DNA from: CAZOEL01 sp964578835
Lineage (GTDB): Bacteria > Desulfobacterota > Syntrophobacteria > Syntrophobacterales > Syntrophobacteraceae
Reading direction: 5' to 3'
Length of the DNA: 64,000 nucleotides
NCBI GenBank assembly: GCA_964578835.1
Contig: CAZOEL010000011.1
Span: 37,966 to 101,965 of the forward strand
The notes under the pieces are model-generated. The model had not been told where the DNA came from, searched no databases, and was given only the letters and a program-made list of their open reading frames with translations. Made by a program: the position numbers and the translations under genes. Each line of letters starts with the position of its first letter. The first letter of the stretch is position 1. This document shows, one piece after another, positions 54,658 through 63,778 of the stretch.

Positions 54658-55992
54658 ATGAAAATTCATCTAAAACGCATACTCTTTTTTCTCATTCCCC
54701 TCGGGGCTTTTGCCGGTCTTCTGCTTTGGCGCTTCGGCGGTTACGGAGAAGCTTCGACCTCCTACCTCACAGCCGCGGTGAAAAAGGGAGACATCCGGAT
54801 AACCATCGGAGCGACCGGCACGTTGGAGCCTGAAGAACTGGTGGACGTCGGAGCCCAGGTGGCCGGCAAGATCTTGCGGTTTGGAGAAGACCGCTCCGGA
54901 AAGACCATTGACTACGGTTCGACGGTTGAAAAAGGAATGGTGTTGGCTCAGATAGACGATGCGCTCTTTTCCGCGGATGTTGCGCAGTCGGAAAGTCGGC
55001 TGGCCCTGGCGAAGGCAGGGCTTGAGCGGTCAGAGGCGGACATGGCGCAGCTTAAGGCAAAGCTCGATCAGGCGGAGCGCGATTGGGCCAGAGCGCGAAA
55101 GCTCGGGCCTTCGGAGGCGCTTTCTCAGGCCGCCTACGATTCGGCCCTATCGGCCTGCGAAGTCGCCAAGGCAAACCTGGCTGTGGGCAAAGCGGCGGTT
55201 TCGCAGTCGAAGAGCTCGGTGGAGGAATCGAGCGCGGCATTGGTGAAGGCCAGGCAGAATCTCGATTACTGTACAATCCGATCTCCCGTGGACGGCGTCA
55301 TTATCGATCGGCGCGTGAATATCGGCCAGACGGTCGTAGCGAGCCTGAGCGCGCCGAGCCTCTTTCTTATCGCGAAAGATCTCAGGCGCTTACAGATTTG
55401 GATTGCCGTGAACGAGGCGGACATCGGAAATATACGCAAGGAGCAGCGGGTTGTTTTCACAGTCGACGCCTTTCCGGGAGAATCGTTCGAGGGCCGTGTC
55501 TCCAAGATTCGCCTCAATGCGAATATGACTCAGAATGTGGTTTCTTATATCGTCGAGGTGAATACGGACAACCCAAGAGGCAAGCTCCTGCCCTACATGT
55601 CCGCCAATGCCCGTTTCATTGTGGATGAACATCGCGATGTGCTGATGGCTCCAAAGGCGGCTCTCAAATGGGCTTCGAGCGCATACGCTGGGGCTGGAGC
55701 TTCTTCGGGAGACATCCGGGCCGGTATGACGGCGCAGACTGCCGAAGCTTCTCGGGTGAAGACGGAGTCCGGCAATGTCGCCGTTGTGTGGGTCATGGAG
55801 AGCGAAGCCGTTCGACCGGTCAACGTGGTGGCCGGTTTGAGCGACGGGATGTGGACGGAAATCCGGAGCGAAGAGATTCGGGAAGGAACTGCGGTTGTTG
55901 TGGGCGAGCGCATGAAGACGGAGGAGAAAGGGCAATCGAAGATGGTCAACCCGTTTACGCCCAAGCTTTCAGGGAAGGGCATGCCCCGTTGA
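54658..55992 (+). CDS. MacA/HlyD-type periplasmic adaptor
   Basis: 444 residues: an N-terminal membrane anchor (about 5-25), a lipoyl-like half (GDIRITIGATGTLEPEELVDVGAQVAGKIL), a coiled-coil hairpin (about 100-200, ALAKAGLERSEADMAQLKAKLDQAERDW), the second lipoyl half (LDYCTIRSPVDGVIIDRRVNIGQTV) and beta-barrel/membrane-proximal regions. This is the design of MacA. A TTG three bases upstream is an alternative start. It is followed by a MacB-like and a TolC-like gene. Confidence 0.85.
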   Translation: MKIHLKRILFFLIPLGAFAGLLLWRFGGYGEASTSYLTAAVKKGDIRITIGATGTLEPEELVDVGAQVAGKILRFGEDRSGKTIDYGSTVEKGMVLAQIDDALFSADVAQSESRLALAKAGLERSEADMAQLKAKLDQAERDWARARKLGPSEALSQAAYDSALSACEVAKANLAVGKAAVSQSKSSVEESSAALVKARQNLDYCTIRSPVDGVIIDRRVNIGQTVVASLSAPSLFLIAKDLRRLQIWIAVNEADIGNIRKEQRVVFTVDAFPGESFEGRVSKIRLNANMTQNVVSYIVEVNTDNPRGKLLPYMSANARFIVDEHRDVLMAPKAALKWASSAYAGAGASSGDIRAGMTAQTAEASRVKTESGNVAVVWVMESEAVRPVNVVAGLSDGMWTEIRSEEIREGTAVVVGERMKTEEKGQSKMVNPFTPKLSGKGMPR

Positions 55993-56049
55993 GCCAATCG
56001 GAGCGGACGCCTGAGCAAAGGCTCATCAAGCTCTCGGAGTAAAGGTGTT

Positions 56050-58200
56050 ATGGATTTCATACAGTTGCAAGGCATAGGCAAGGTCTACCCGATGGGAGGC
56101 GCCGAAGTTCGGGTGCTTCACGATGTGTCGTTGGGTATACTTCGAGGAGAATACGTCGCGCTCATGGGCTCCTCCGGCTCGGGCAAGACTACGCTCATGA
56201 ACCTGCTGGGGTGTTTGGATCGGCCGACCTCGGGCAGGTACCTTCTCGACGGAGAGGACGTCACCGACATGACTTCCGAAGAAAAGGCCAATCTTCGGAA
56301 CCGGAAGCTGGGCTTCGTTTTTCAGACTTTCAATCTGCTTCCCCGAACGAGCGTCATAGATAATGTCTTGATGCCCCTTACCTATTCCCCCACCCCGTTT
56401 TCGGAGAGGGACGCCCGCGCCAGGGCAGAAGCGCTCTTGCGCCGCGTCGGACTCGGAGATCATCTCCATCACGAGCCTTCTCAACTCTCCGGCGGTCAAC
56501 AGCAGCGTGTGGCTATCGCACGGGCGCTCATCAATAGCCCCTCTTTGCTTCTCGCGGACGAGCCGACGGGAAATCTCGATTCCCGGACGAGCGAGGAAGT
56601 GCTGAAAATATTCCAGAAGCTCAACGATGAAGGCGTGACGATTCTACTGGTGACGCACGATGAGTCCGTTGCGCGTCATGCCGGGCGCATTGTGCGAATT
56701 CGGGACGGAGTGATCGAGTCTGATAAGAGTGCGAAAGCGGGCGAGGAGAAGAGGGCTTCGAACGAGACTTCAGAAGCGTCTGCCGATAGCGCCCCGAAAG
56801 GATCTCCGCTCCTCTCGCTCACGTCAGGGCTGCCTCGGATTTTGAAAACGGCTATGGGCGGGCTGCGCCGAAACGTCATGCGCGCGGCGCTTACCACGCT
56901 CGGAATCGTGATCGGAGTCGCAGCGGTCATTGCCATGATGGAGATCGGGCGCGGCTCGTCGGTCTCGATTCAAAAGACCATCGCCAACATGGGCGCCAAC
57001 AATCTGCTCATATTGCCGGGCGCAGCCGCAAGCGGAGGGGTTTCGCACGGAAGCGGAAGCATCCTTACGCTCACCCCTGAGGACGTCGAAGCCATAGCGC
57101 ATCAGATCCAGTCGGTGAGAGCCGTGGCGCCCGCCGTTCGAGCCCGCACTCAGGTCGTTTACGGCAACCGCAACTGGATGCCCAATGAGGTGACCGGGAC
57201 GAGCCCGGCTTATCTCGATGTTCGCGAGTGGACGGTTGCCGAAGGCGAACCCTTTTCGGATCAAGAATTGCGCAATGCGAGCAAGGTTTGCCTGCTCGGG
57301 AAGACCGTCGTCCGGGAGCTTTTCCAGGAGGAGTCTCCGCTCGAGAAGGAGGTGCGAATCAATAATGTGCCGTTCCGTGTGGTGGGAGTACTCGCCCCGA
57401 AAGGCGCCAGTATGATGGGAATGGATCAGGACGATACGGTGCTGGCGCCCTGGACCACCATCAAATTCCGCGTGACGGGAAGTCCCCAAACGACGGAGAA
57501 TCAAAGCGATTCCTCCTCGAGCGTGTCCGCGGCGCAGCAAGTCAACTCGATAAGCCGGCTCTATCCCGGCTCCAACAACGGTTTGTACCCGGAGCAGTCC
57601 TCAATTCAGGCCGCGAACACGCCTTTGCCGATTCGCTTCGTTAATGTGGACCGCATACATGCGGCGGCGATTTCGAGCTCTCAGCTCGGATCGAGCATGA
57701 AGCAGATTGAAGATCTCCTGCGCGAGCGTCATCGAATCCGTCCGGGAGAGCCCTCGGACTTTCATATTCGGGACATGGCGGAAATGACAAAAGCCATGTC
57801 TTCGACTTCCGAGATGATGACTCGTCTTCTTCTCGCCGTGGCGCTCATATCGCTCATCGTGGGCGGAGTCGGAATCATGAACATTATGCTGGTCTCGGTG
57901 ACGGAGCGCACGCGGGAAATCGGGCTTCGGATGGCGGTTGGCGCTGCAAGCCGCGCCATTCTGGAGCAGTTTCTGGCAGAGTCGGTCGTCCTCTGTTTCT
58001 GTGGGGGCATAGCCGGCATAGTGGTGGGAAGGGGAGCCTCCACTCTCGTGAACATGCTGCTGCGGTGGCCCACGGAGCTATCTTTGGAGGCCGTGCTGGC
58101 GGCCTTCGCCGTCTCCGCCGTGGTTGGGGTCGCCTTCGGTTACTATCCGGCCTGGAAGGCCGCGGGGTTGGACCCCATCAGCGCCTTGCGCTACGAGTGA
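56050..58200 (+). CDS. MacB-type ABC exporter (ATPase-permease fusion)
   Basis: 716 residues: an N-terminal ABC domain with Walker A GSSGSGKTT, signature LSGGQQQR and Walker B LLADEPTGNLD, then a transmembrane segment (about 275-295), a large periplasmic loop and three C-terminal helices with SLIVGGVGIMNIMLVSVTERTREIGLRMAVGA, the MacB/FtsX hallmark. MacB drives TolC-type export of virulence factors, protoporphyrin or antibiotics; protoporphyrin is notable because a tetrapyrrole context exists here. Confidence 0.88.
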   Translation: MDFIQLQGIGKVYPMGGAEVRVLHDVSLGILRGEYVALMGSSGSGKTTLMNLLGCLDRPTSGRYLLDGEDVTDMTSEEKANLRNRKLGFVFQTFNLLPRTSVIDNVLMPLTYSPTPFSERDARARAEALLRRVGLGDHLHHEPSQLSGGQQQRVAIARALINSPSLLLADEPTGNLDSRTSEEVLKIFQKLNDEGVTILLVTHDESVARHAGRIVRIRDGVIESDKSAKAGEEKRASNETSEASADSAPKGSPLLSLTSGLPRILKTAMGGLRRNVMRAALTTLGIVIGVAAVIAMMEIGRGSSVSIQKTIANMGANNLLILPGAAASGGVSHGSGSILTLTPEDVEAIAHQIQSVRAVAPAVRARTQVVYGNRNWMPNEVTGTSPAYLDVREWTVAEGEPFSDQELRNASKVCLLGKTVVRELFQEESPLEKEVRINNVPFRVVGVLAPKGASMMGMDQDDTVLAPWTTIKFRVTGSPQTTENQSDSSSSVSAAQQVNSISRLYPGSNNGLYPEQSSIQAANTPLPIRFVNVDRIHAAAISSSQLGSSMKQIEDLLRERHRIRPGEPSDFHIRDMAEMTKAMSSTSEMMTRLLLAVALISLIVGGVGIMNIMLVSVTERTREIGLRMAVGAASRAILEQFLAESVVLCFCGGIAGIVVGRGASTLVNMLLRWPTELSLEAVLAAFAVSAVVGVAFGYYPAWKAAGLDPISALRYE

Positions 58201-58239
58201 TTGGATGATGCGTGAGAAGAATGTGATGAATGGAGAACG

Positions 58240-59805
58240 ATGAAGAAGGAATATACGCGGCGCGTCGCCTTTTTGTTCAATTTTCGTGCTCTGCGACTGA
58301 TGACGCCTCTCTGGAGCGTCCTGATCGCCGGGTGCATGGTCGGCCCGGATTTCAAACATCCCGTCACTCTTGTCGCTTCGTCCTGGAGCGCTCTTTCTTC
58401 TTCGCAGTCGCCGGAGATCAGCATTCCAACGGCGAGGCCCATGGAAATGGTCGAATGGTGGAAAAGCTTCAACGATCCCGTTTTGACTTCGCTCATAGAA
58501 CGGGGTATCGCTTCCAACCTCGATCTGCAGCGCGCGAGCGCCAGGATTCGTCAGGCGAGAGCCGAGAGGCTGGCCGGCAAAGCTTCTTTATGGCCTTCGG
58601 CCGATGCTTTCGCCGATGTCAACCGAACGGGCGTCGGGGAAAATCTTCTCAGCCGCGCAAGCTCATCCGGTTTGGAGACGAGCATATTTCAGGCGGGGCT
58701 TGACGCTGCGTGGGAGCTCGATCTTTTCGGAGGCGTCCGGCGTAACGTCGAAGCCTTTTCAGCCGATCTGGACGTCGCAATCGAGGACGGTCGAGACGCG
58801 ACCATGACGCTCATGGGCGAGATCGGGCTGAACTACTTCACGCTTCGAGGCCTTCAGGAGCAAATCGCCATTGCGGAAGCCAATCTCACAGCGCAGGGCA
58901 AAATGGCTGAAATCACGCGGCAGAGGTCTGATGCCGGCTTCGTCAGTCGTCTCGATGTGGCGAACGCGAACGCCCAGATGGCGTCCACAGCTGCGCGCAT
59001 CCCACTCCTGGAATCCGGGGCCGATGAAAGCATCCACACTCTGAGCGTGCTACTCGGCTGTGAGCCTTCCGCCCTGAAAGAAGAGCTCGAGGTTCCCGCG
59101 CCTCTCGCTGCGGCGCCGCCTGAAGTCCCCGTGGGACTGCCTTCGGATCTGTTGCGCCGACGCCCAGACATACGACGCAGCGAGGCCCTCATCCATGCGG
59201 CGACCGCTCGAGTTGGAGTCGCTGTAGCCGATTTGTTTCCGAAGTTCTCTCTGACCGGCTCCTTCAGCTTTTCCGGAGATGCCTTGAGCTCCACGGCCGA
59301 ATGGAACAGCCGTTCTTGGTCGGTGGGGCCGGGAGTGCAGTGGCGCATTTTTGATGCGGGCCGCATCCGCTGGAACATCGAAGCTCGTGAAGAGATCCGG
59401 GAACAGGCTCTACTGGAATACCGGCAAATTGTCCTCACCGCTCTGAAGGATGTCGAAACGGCCCTGACTTCTTACGCCAAAGAGCAGGTTCGGCGCAGAC
59501 TACTCTCTGAAGCCGTCCTCGAGAACCGTAGGGCGGTCGAACTGGCTTCGAAGCTGTATGCCTCGGGGCAAACCGATTTTCTCGATGTCCTGACGGCGCA
59601 GGCCGCCCTTTTTGTTGCCGAAGAAGCGCACGCGCAAAGCAATCAGGCGTTGTGCGTCAATCTAACGGCTCTCTATAAGGCTCTCGGAGGAGGCTGGGAG
59701 CGGACGGAATGGACAGAGAAGGGGAAGACGGAGTCGTCTCCTGACAGTAACATCATGGATGAATCGGCATCGGGGGTAGCAGCCGGCGAGAGAAGGCGGA
59801 GTTGA
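58240..59805 (+). CDS. TolC/NodT-type outer-membrane lipoprotein
   Basis: 521 residues with a lipobox (VLIAGCMVGPDF) and two related halves that carry the outer-membrane factor motifs: VEWWKSFNDPVLTSLIERG, ASNLDLQRASARIRQARAERL and the PSDLLRRRPDIRRSEALIHAATARVGVAVADLFPKFSLTGSF run in the second half. It is the outer-membrane channel partner of the preceding MacA and MacB. Confidence 0.88.
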   Translation: MKKEYTRRVAFLFNFRALRLMTPLWSVLIAGCMVGPDFKHPVTLVASSWSALSSSQSPEISIPTARPMEMVEWWKSFNDPVLTSLIERGIASNLDLQRASARIRQARAERLAGKASLWPSADAFADVNRTGVGENLLSRASSSGLETSIFQAGLDAAWELDLFGGVRRNVEAFSADLDVAIEDGRDATMTLMGEIGLNYFTLRGLQEQIAIAEANLTAQGKMAEITRQRSDAGFVSRLDVANANAQMASTAARIPLLESGADESIHTLSVLLGCEPSALKEELEVPAPLAAAPPEVPVGLPSDLLRRRPDIRRSEALIHAATARVGVAVADLFPKFSLTGSFSFSGDALSSTAEWNSRSWSVGPGVQWRIFDAGRIRWNIEAREEIREQALLEYRQIVLTALKDVETALTSYAKEQVRRRLLSEAVLENRRAVELASKLYASGQTDFLDVLTAQAALFVAEEAHAQSNQALCVNLTALYKALGGGWERTEWTEKGKTESSPDSNIMDESASGVAAGERRRS

Positions 59806-59811
59806 GCGAGC

Positions 59812-60795
59812 ATGCAGATGCTATTTCATGTCCTGCAGAGTCTGTTTCATATACTCTGCCAGATATTGCCCGTTACTTTTGTCGCGCTCTTCGGAGTCGA
59901 ATTGATGACTCGACTTGGCGTGATGCGCAAGTTGGAGCCCCTCGGCGCGCCCCTCGCCAGGGCTTCCAGGCTTCCCGCCGTCAGCTCCGTTACCTTTGTG
60001 GCGTCGATCGGGTCGGTAATCGCAGCAAACACGATGCTCGCCTCCTACCGAAACGACGGGCTCATAGACGACAGGGAATTGGTGCTCTCCTCGCTTCTAA
60101 ACAGTGTTCCCATGTACCTCAGAGAGCTGCTGACCTATCATTTTCCCGTCATCTTTCCACTTCTGGGAGTCCGTGTCGGGATGATCTATTTCATGACCTT
60201 CTGGCTTTCCGGTTTCATCAAGATCGTTTTCATCATTGTGGGAGGCAGATTCCTTCTCGGGAGGAGGAACGAAGCGGAGACGACCGAGCCGAAGCAGACG
60301 CATGCGGCGCCCGCCGACGCCTCGAAGTCAAGGAGCATCAAGAAGCTTCTTTCCGACACCCTCAGATCCAGAATGAAGATTTTCCTCAGGATTTCTGGAT
60401 ATTATGCGGTGGTCACTTTCTTTCTTCTCCTGTTCATGGATCTTGGCTTCTTCAAGTGGACCGATTCGCTGATAGGACCACTCATCCATCGCTTTGGACT
60501 GCCATCCGTGGTAATCGGACCGCTCAGCGCCTATGTGATAAGTCCGATGGTGGGCCTTGCATCGGTTTCTACTCTCCTTCAGACCGAGCTGATCACCGAG
60601 CGTCAGGCCATCCTGGCTCTCCTCCTGGGGGGATTCCTCATGATTCCAATGATCTACATGCGCTCTATGCTTCCGAGCTACGTCGCCTTGTTCGGCGCTC
60701 GGCTTGGAGCCGTTATTGTCTCTCTTTCCGTTGGATTCACATTGCTCGCAAGAGTGGCGATGCTCACAGCAGTTATGGCCGGCTTTCCCGAATAG
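59812..60795 (+). CDS. Nucleoside-recognition (Gate) domain membrane protein
   Basis: 327 residues with about eight membrane helices arranged as two related halves (LPVTFVALFGVELMTRLG near residue 20; ISGYYAVVTFFLLLFMD near 200), and Gate-domain style IGSVIAANTMLASYRNDGLI. This fold occurs in concentrative nucleoside transporters, FeoB and YjiH-like proteins, so a metal- or nucleoside-linked transport role is plausible. It sits between the TolC-like gene and ExbB. I do not recognise a specific substrate. Confidence 0.7.
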   Translation: MQMLFHVLQSLFHILCQILPVTFVALFGVELMTRLGVMRKLEPLGAPLARASRLPAVSSVTFVASIGSVIAANTMLASYRNDGLIDDRELVLSSLLNSVPMYLRELLTYHFPVIFPLLGVRVGMIYFMTFWLSGFIKIVFIIVGGRFLLGRRNEAETTEPKQTHAAPADASKSRSIKKLLSDTLRSRMKIFLRISGYYAVVTFFLLLFMDLGFFKWTDSLIGPLIHRFGLPSVVIGPLSAYVISPMVGLASVSTLLQTELITERQAILALLLGGFLMIPMIYMRSMLPSYVALFGARLGAVIVSLSVGFTLLARVAMLTAVMAGFPE

Positions 60796-60861
60796 TAGTC
60801 GGCTTCGTTCGGATGATGAGAAGAGGGGATATCCACCAAGACTTTTGAAAGGATTATCAAA

Positions 60862-61611
60862 ATGGACATTCAAGATCAAGGAGCCGGAATCGTCCGGATG
60901 ATGTTGGAGGCAAGCCCAGTCGTACAGGCGATCATGGCGGGACTGCTGGCGCTTTCGGTGCTCTGCTGGGGCGTCATTGTGCTCAAGGCCCGTTTGATCC
61001 GCGCTACGAACAGGGAATCCGAATTGTTCATAGATCTCTTCCTTGGAAGGAAGAGCTTCGAAGGGCTCTACAAAGAGAGCGAAGCGATGCAAGACAGTCA
61101 TCTGGCCTACATCTTTCGGAAAGGCTATGCAGAGCTCGAGCGGATAAGCGAGCTTTTCGAAAGCAAAGGGCTGACGGGGCGCGGAGATAGTTCGGAGGTG
61201 ATGCTGGAGAATGTAGACCGGGCGATTCAGGGCGGGGTTGTCGCCAGAAGAAAGCGGCTCGAGCGTCTTCTGCCGCTCTTGGCCACCACCGGGAGCACCG
61301 CCCCGTTCATAGGTCTTTTTGGAACCGTCTGGGGCATCATGACAAGCTTTCAGGAGATCGGCCTGAAGGGCTCCGCCAATCTGGCGGTCGTGGCGCCCGG
61401 GATCTCCGAGGCGCTGGTGGCGACAGCCATAGGGCTTGGAGCGGCCATCCCGGCGGTAGTCGCCTATAACCATTTCTCTAACAAGATACGTTCCATAGAA
61501 GACGACATGCTCCACTTCACTTCGGATTTTCTCAATTCGCTCAGGACAGAGCTGATGTGTCGGGGCAGGCAAAGTGTGGCGGTTCTGGAGCAACGGAGCA
61601 TGAGCCGTTAG
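60862..61611 (+). CDS. exbB: ExbB/TolQ proton-channel protein
   Basis: 249 residues with three membrane segments and the proton-channel signature LATTGSTAPFIGLFGTVWGIMTSF (about 148-171) and GISEALVATAIGLGAAIPAVVAYN (about 185-208). It uses the proton gradient to drive TonB. AAAGGA precedes ATG 60862. It is followed by exbD and tonB. Confidence 0.92.
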   Translation: MDIQDQGAGIVRMMLEASPVVQAIMAGLLALSVLCWGVIVLKARLIRATNRESELFIDLFLGRKSFEGLYKESEAMQDSHLAYIFRKGYAELERISELFESKGLTGRGDSSEVMLENVDRAIQGGVVARRKRLERLLPLLATTGSTAPFIGLFGTVWGIMTSFQEIGLKGSANLAVVAPGISEALVATAIGLGAAIPAVVAYNHFSNKIRSIEDDMLHFTSDFLNSLRTELMCRGRQSVAVLEQRSMSR

Positions 61612-61671
61612 TTTGTAGCGCATTCCCGTATGGCGGCGTGGATCAGCCTACAAAAGAAAGGAGTGTTCTCA

Positions 61672-62118
61672 ATGGCTATGCAGACCAATAGCGGCCGGAC
61701 AAGAGGCGGGATGGTTTCGGAAATCAATGTGACCCCTTTTGTGGATGTCATGCTGGTCCTCCTGATCATCTTCATGGTGGCTGCGCCCATGATGGTGCAG
61801 GGGATAGATGTAAAGCTTCCCGAGACATCCGCCAAACCGATTGCAAACGATGAAAAGCGGATTGTGGTGAGTATCGCAGAGGATCGCAGGCTCTTCATCG
61901 ACGATGGCGAATCGACCATGGAAGATCTCGGTCCCAGGCTCTCTGCAATCTACAAGGGTTGTCAGGATGCGCGCGGAGTCATTCTGAGAGCGGACAAGAA
62001 GATCGACTACGGCTTTGTGGTGGAGGTCATGGGGACAATCCGCGAGGCGGGAATCGATCAGATCGGCATGGTGACGGAGCCCTCACAGAACAAGAGGCCG
62101 CCTTTGGAGAGCCGGTAA
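61672..62118 (+). CDS. exbD: ExbD/TolR energy-transduction protein
   Basis: 148 residues from ATG 61672, behind AAAGGAG. A single N-terminal helix (VDVMLVLLIIFMVAAPM) contains the conserved Asp of the ExbD family, and the periplasmic domain follows. It works with ExbB to power TonB. Confidence 0.92.
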   Translation: MAMQTNSGRTRGGMVSEINVTPFVDVMLVLLIIFMVAAPMMVQGIDVKLPETSAKPIANDEKRIVVSIAEDRRLFIDDGESTMEDLGPRLSAIYKGCQDARGVILRADKKIDYGFVVEVMGTIREAGIDQIGMVTEPSQNKRPPLESR

Positions 62119-62182
62119 AAGAGCGTGAACGACGGATGGGGAATAGCAGAGGAATCCGCTGAAATCAAGAGACTTACGGGAT

Positions 62183-63076
62183 ATGGATGTTCGGGATTAT
62201 AAAGGCGAAGATCTGCTGAACGGCGGAATGTTATATGGCCTGGGGATGTCCGTCATAGCCCATATGGCCGTTTTACTGATGGTGGTATCGCTTTCATGGA
62301 TGATGCCGGCAAGGGATGTCCCTCTCCCTTTGTGTACGGTAAACCTCCTTACTTTGGGAGAGCCGGTGGTGGCGCCGGCAGGGGGAAATGCAGGCCCAAA
62401 TGGAAATGCGGCTCCTGAGCCTGCCCCAGCTTCGGAGGGCTCTCCCGCCGATCCGGAGCCGGAAGCCTTGAGCCGGCCGGAGCCCGAGGAAGAACCAGCG
62501 AATGTTGTCCACGTTCCGGAAAAGATTGAAGCGCCGCCTCCGGCGCTCAAACCTGTGGTCAAGCCGGAGGAAAGGCCTAAAACCAAGCCCCGCCCGAAGC
62601 CCGGGCGGAGCAAGGTCACGGAGATGAGAGCAAAAAGGGAGAATAGCGATGTCGGTCCATCGAGAGTGGAAGCTGAGAGCTCTGGAGCGGCGGATGGCCC
62701 TGTTGGTGGAACCACGAGCGGAGATGGGCCGGGCGGCGGCTCGAGCGCTTCATCAGGAGCCGCACAGGGACCGGTGGACGCTTCGTTCGGCTCAGGAGAC
62801 GGCCCACGGTTCATCTCCAGGCTTCAGCCCAATTATCCGAGGCTTGCGAGAGAGCTTGGCAAACAGGGCACTGTGCTCCTGCGCCTGACCATCGATGAGC
62901 GTGGCGCCCTTACCGCCGTGGAAGTCTTGAAGTCCGCAGGCTCCGGTTTCGATGAAGAGGCTGTTCGGTCCATCAAAGGCTCGCGCTTCGGTCCAGCGAA
63001 GAGGAATGGGAAGCCCGTAGCTTGCAGGGCTGTGGCGCCGATCCGCTTTGTTTTAACGCGGGGGGAGGACGATTGA
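62183..63076 (+). CDS. tonB: TonB energy transducer
   Basis: 297 residues with one N-terminal membrane anchor (about 16-41), a Pro/Glu/Lys-rich periplasm-spanning region, a Gly/Ser-rich linker (about 160-200) and the C-terminal TonB fold ending YPRLARELGKQGTVLLRLTIDERG and AVRSIKGSRFGPAKRNGKPV. It should energise the TonB-dependent receptor in this cluster, 18 kb upstream. Confidence 0.92.
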   Translation: MDVRDYKGEDLLNGGMLYGLGMSVIAHMAVLLMVVSLSWMMPARDVPLPLCTVNLLTLGEPVVAPAGGNAGPNGNAAPEPAPASEGSPADPEPEALSRPEPEEEPANVVHVPEKIEAPPPALKPVVKPEERPKTKPRPKPGRSKVTEMRAKRENSDVGPSRVEAESSGAADGPVGGTTSGDGPGGGSSASSGAAQGPVDASFGSGDGPRFISRLQPNYPRLARELGKQGTVLLRLTIDERGALTAVEVLKSAGSGFDEEAVRSIKGSRFGPAKRNGKPVACRAVAPIRFVLTRGEDD

Positions 63077-63078
63077 AC

Positions 63079-63177
63079 ATGAACCTGTTCTTCTCGCAGG
63101 ACCTCGATCTTCGGATGTTTTCCCGATCAATCACTGTCCGTGACGATGTTCTGCTCAAGTCGGCTCACTGCGGTTGA
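63079..63177 (+). CDS. Candidate small ORF after tonB (32 aa)
   Basis: An ATG two bases after the tonB stop is preceded by GGGGGAGGAC at a good distance and reads 32 codons (MNLFFSQDLD ... SAHCG). No family is recognised, and the region is antisense-adjacent to a methyltransferase. It could be a real short peptide or chance. Confidence 0.25.
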   Translation: MNLFFSQDLDLRMFSRSITVRDDVLLKSAHCG

Positions 63178-63184
63178 ACAAAAA

Positions 63185-63778
63185 TCAGAGCCTCTGAAAC
63201 CAATACCAGGCAGAGGGACTTCCCTTCTCTTCGCCGATCGCCTGGCGCGCTTTGAAGAACTTGCCGCTTAACAGGAGATCGACCTCTTCGGGAGAAATGC
63301 CCCGCCTTCCACCACGCCATGGTTTCGGCAGCCATGCGTAAAGCATGTACCACGCCCCGGGTTTTGTGAGTCTGATCAGTTCTTTCGCGTAGCTCATCCG
63401 CTCCTTCTCGCCCAGAACGAACAGACAGCCTATATCCAGTACATAGTCATAGGGAGATTCCAACATGCTGAGGTTTGTAACGCTCGCCACATGAAACGAT
63501 ATACTCAGCCCTGCCAGCGCTGCCTTACGACGCGCCATGCGGATAGCCCTGGGCGCAAAATCTACCCCCGTCACCAGCCAGCCATGGCGGGCTAGCGTGA
63601 TGGCATTGGTTCCCGAGCCGCAGCCAAGATCAAGAGCCCTTCCGGGAGTAGCGCCTGCTATGAAATCCACGACCTCGGGCGGTGTGATTTGAGTATCCCA
63701 AGGCGTTTCGCCCCTCCAATAACGCCAATCGAATCCCAAGGGGCTTCTTCTAATAGCGTCTTTGAAGATGCGCCCCAT
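63185..63778 (-). CDS. Class I SAM-dependent methyltransferase
   Basis: 197 residues with motif I ALDLGCGSGTNAITLARHG (about 48-66) and motif II TGVDFAPRAIRMARRK. The DYVLDIGCLFVL segment follows. It resembles short tellurite-resistance or thiopurine-like methyltransferases, but no substrate can be read. It converges on tonB. Confidence 0.82.
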   Translation of the reverse strand: MGRIFKDAIRRSPLGFDWRYWRGETPWDTQITPPEVVDFIAGATPGRALDLGCGSGTNAITLARHGWLVTGVDFAPRAIRMARRKAALAGLSISFHVASVTNLSMLESPYDYVLDIGCLFVLGEKERMSYAKELIRLTKPGAWYMLYAWLPKPWRGGRRGISPEEVDLLLSGKFFKARQAIGEEKGSPSAWYWFQRL

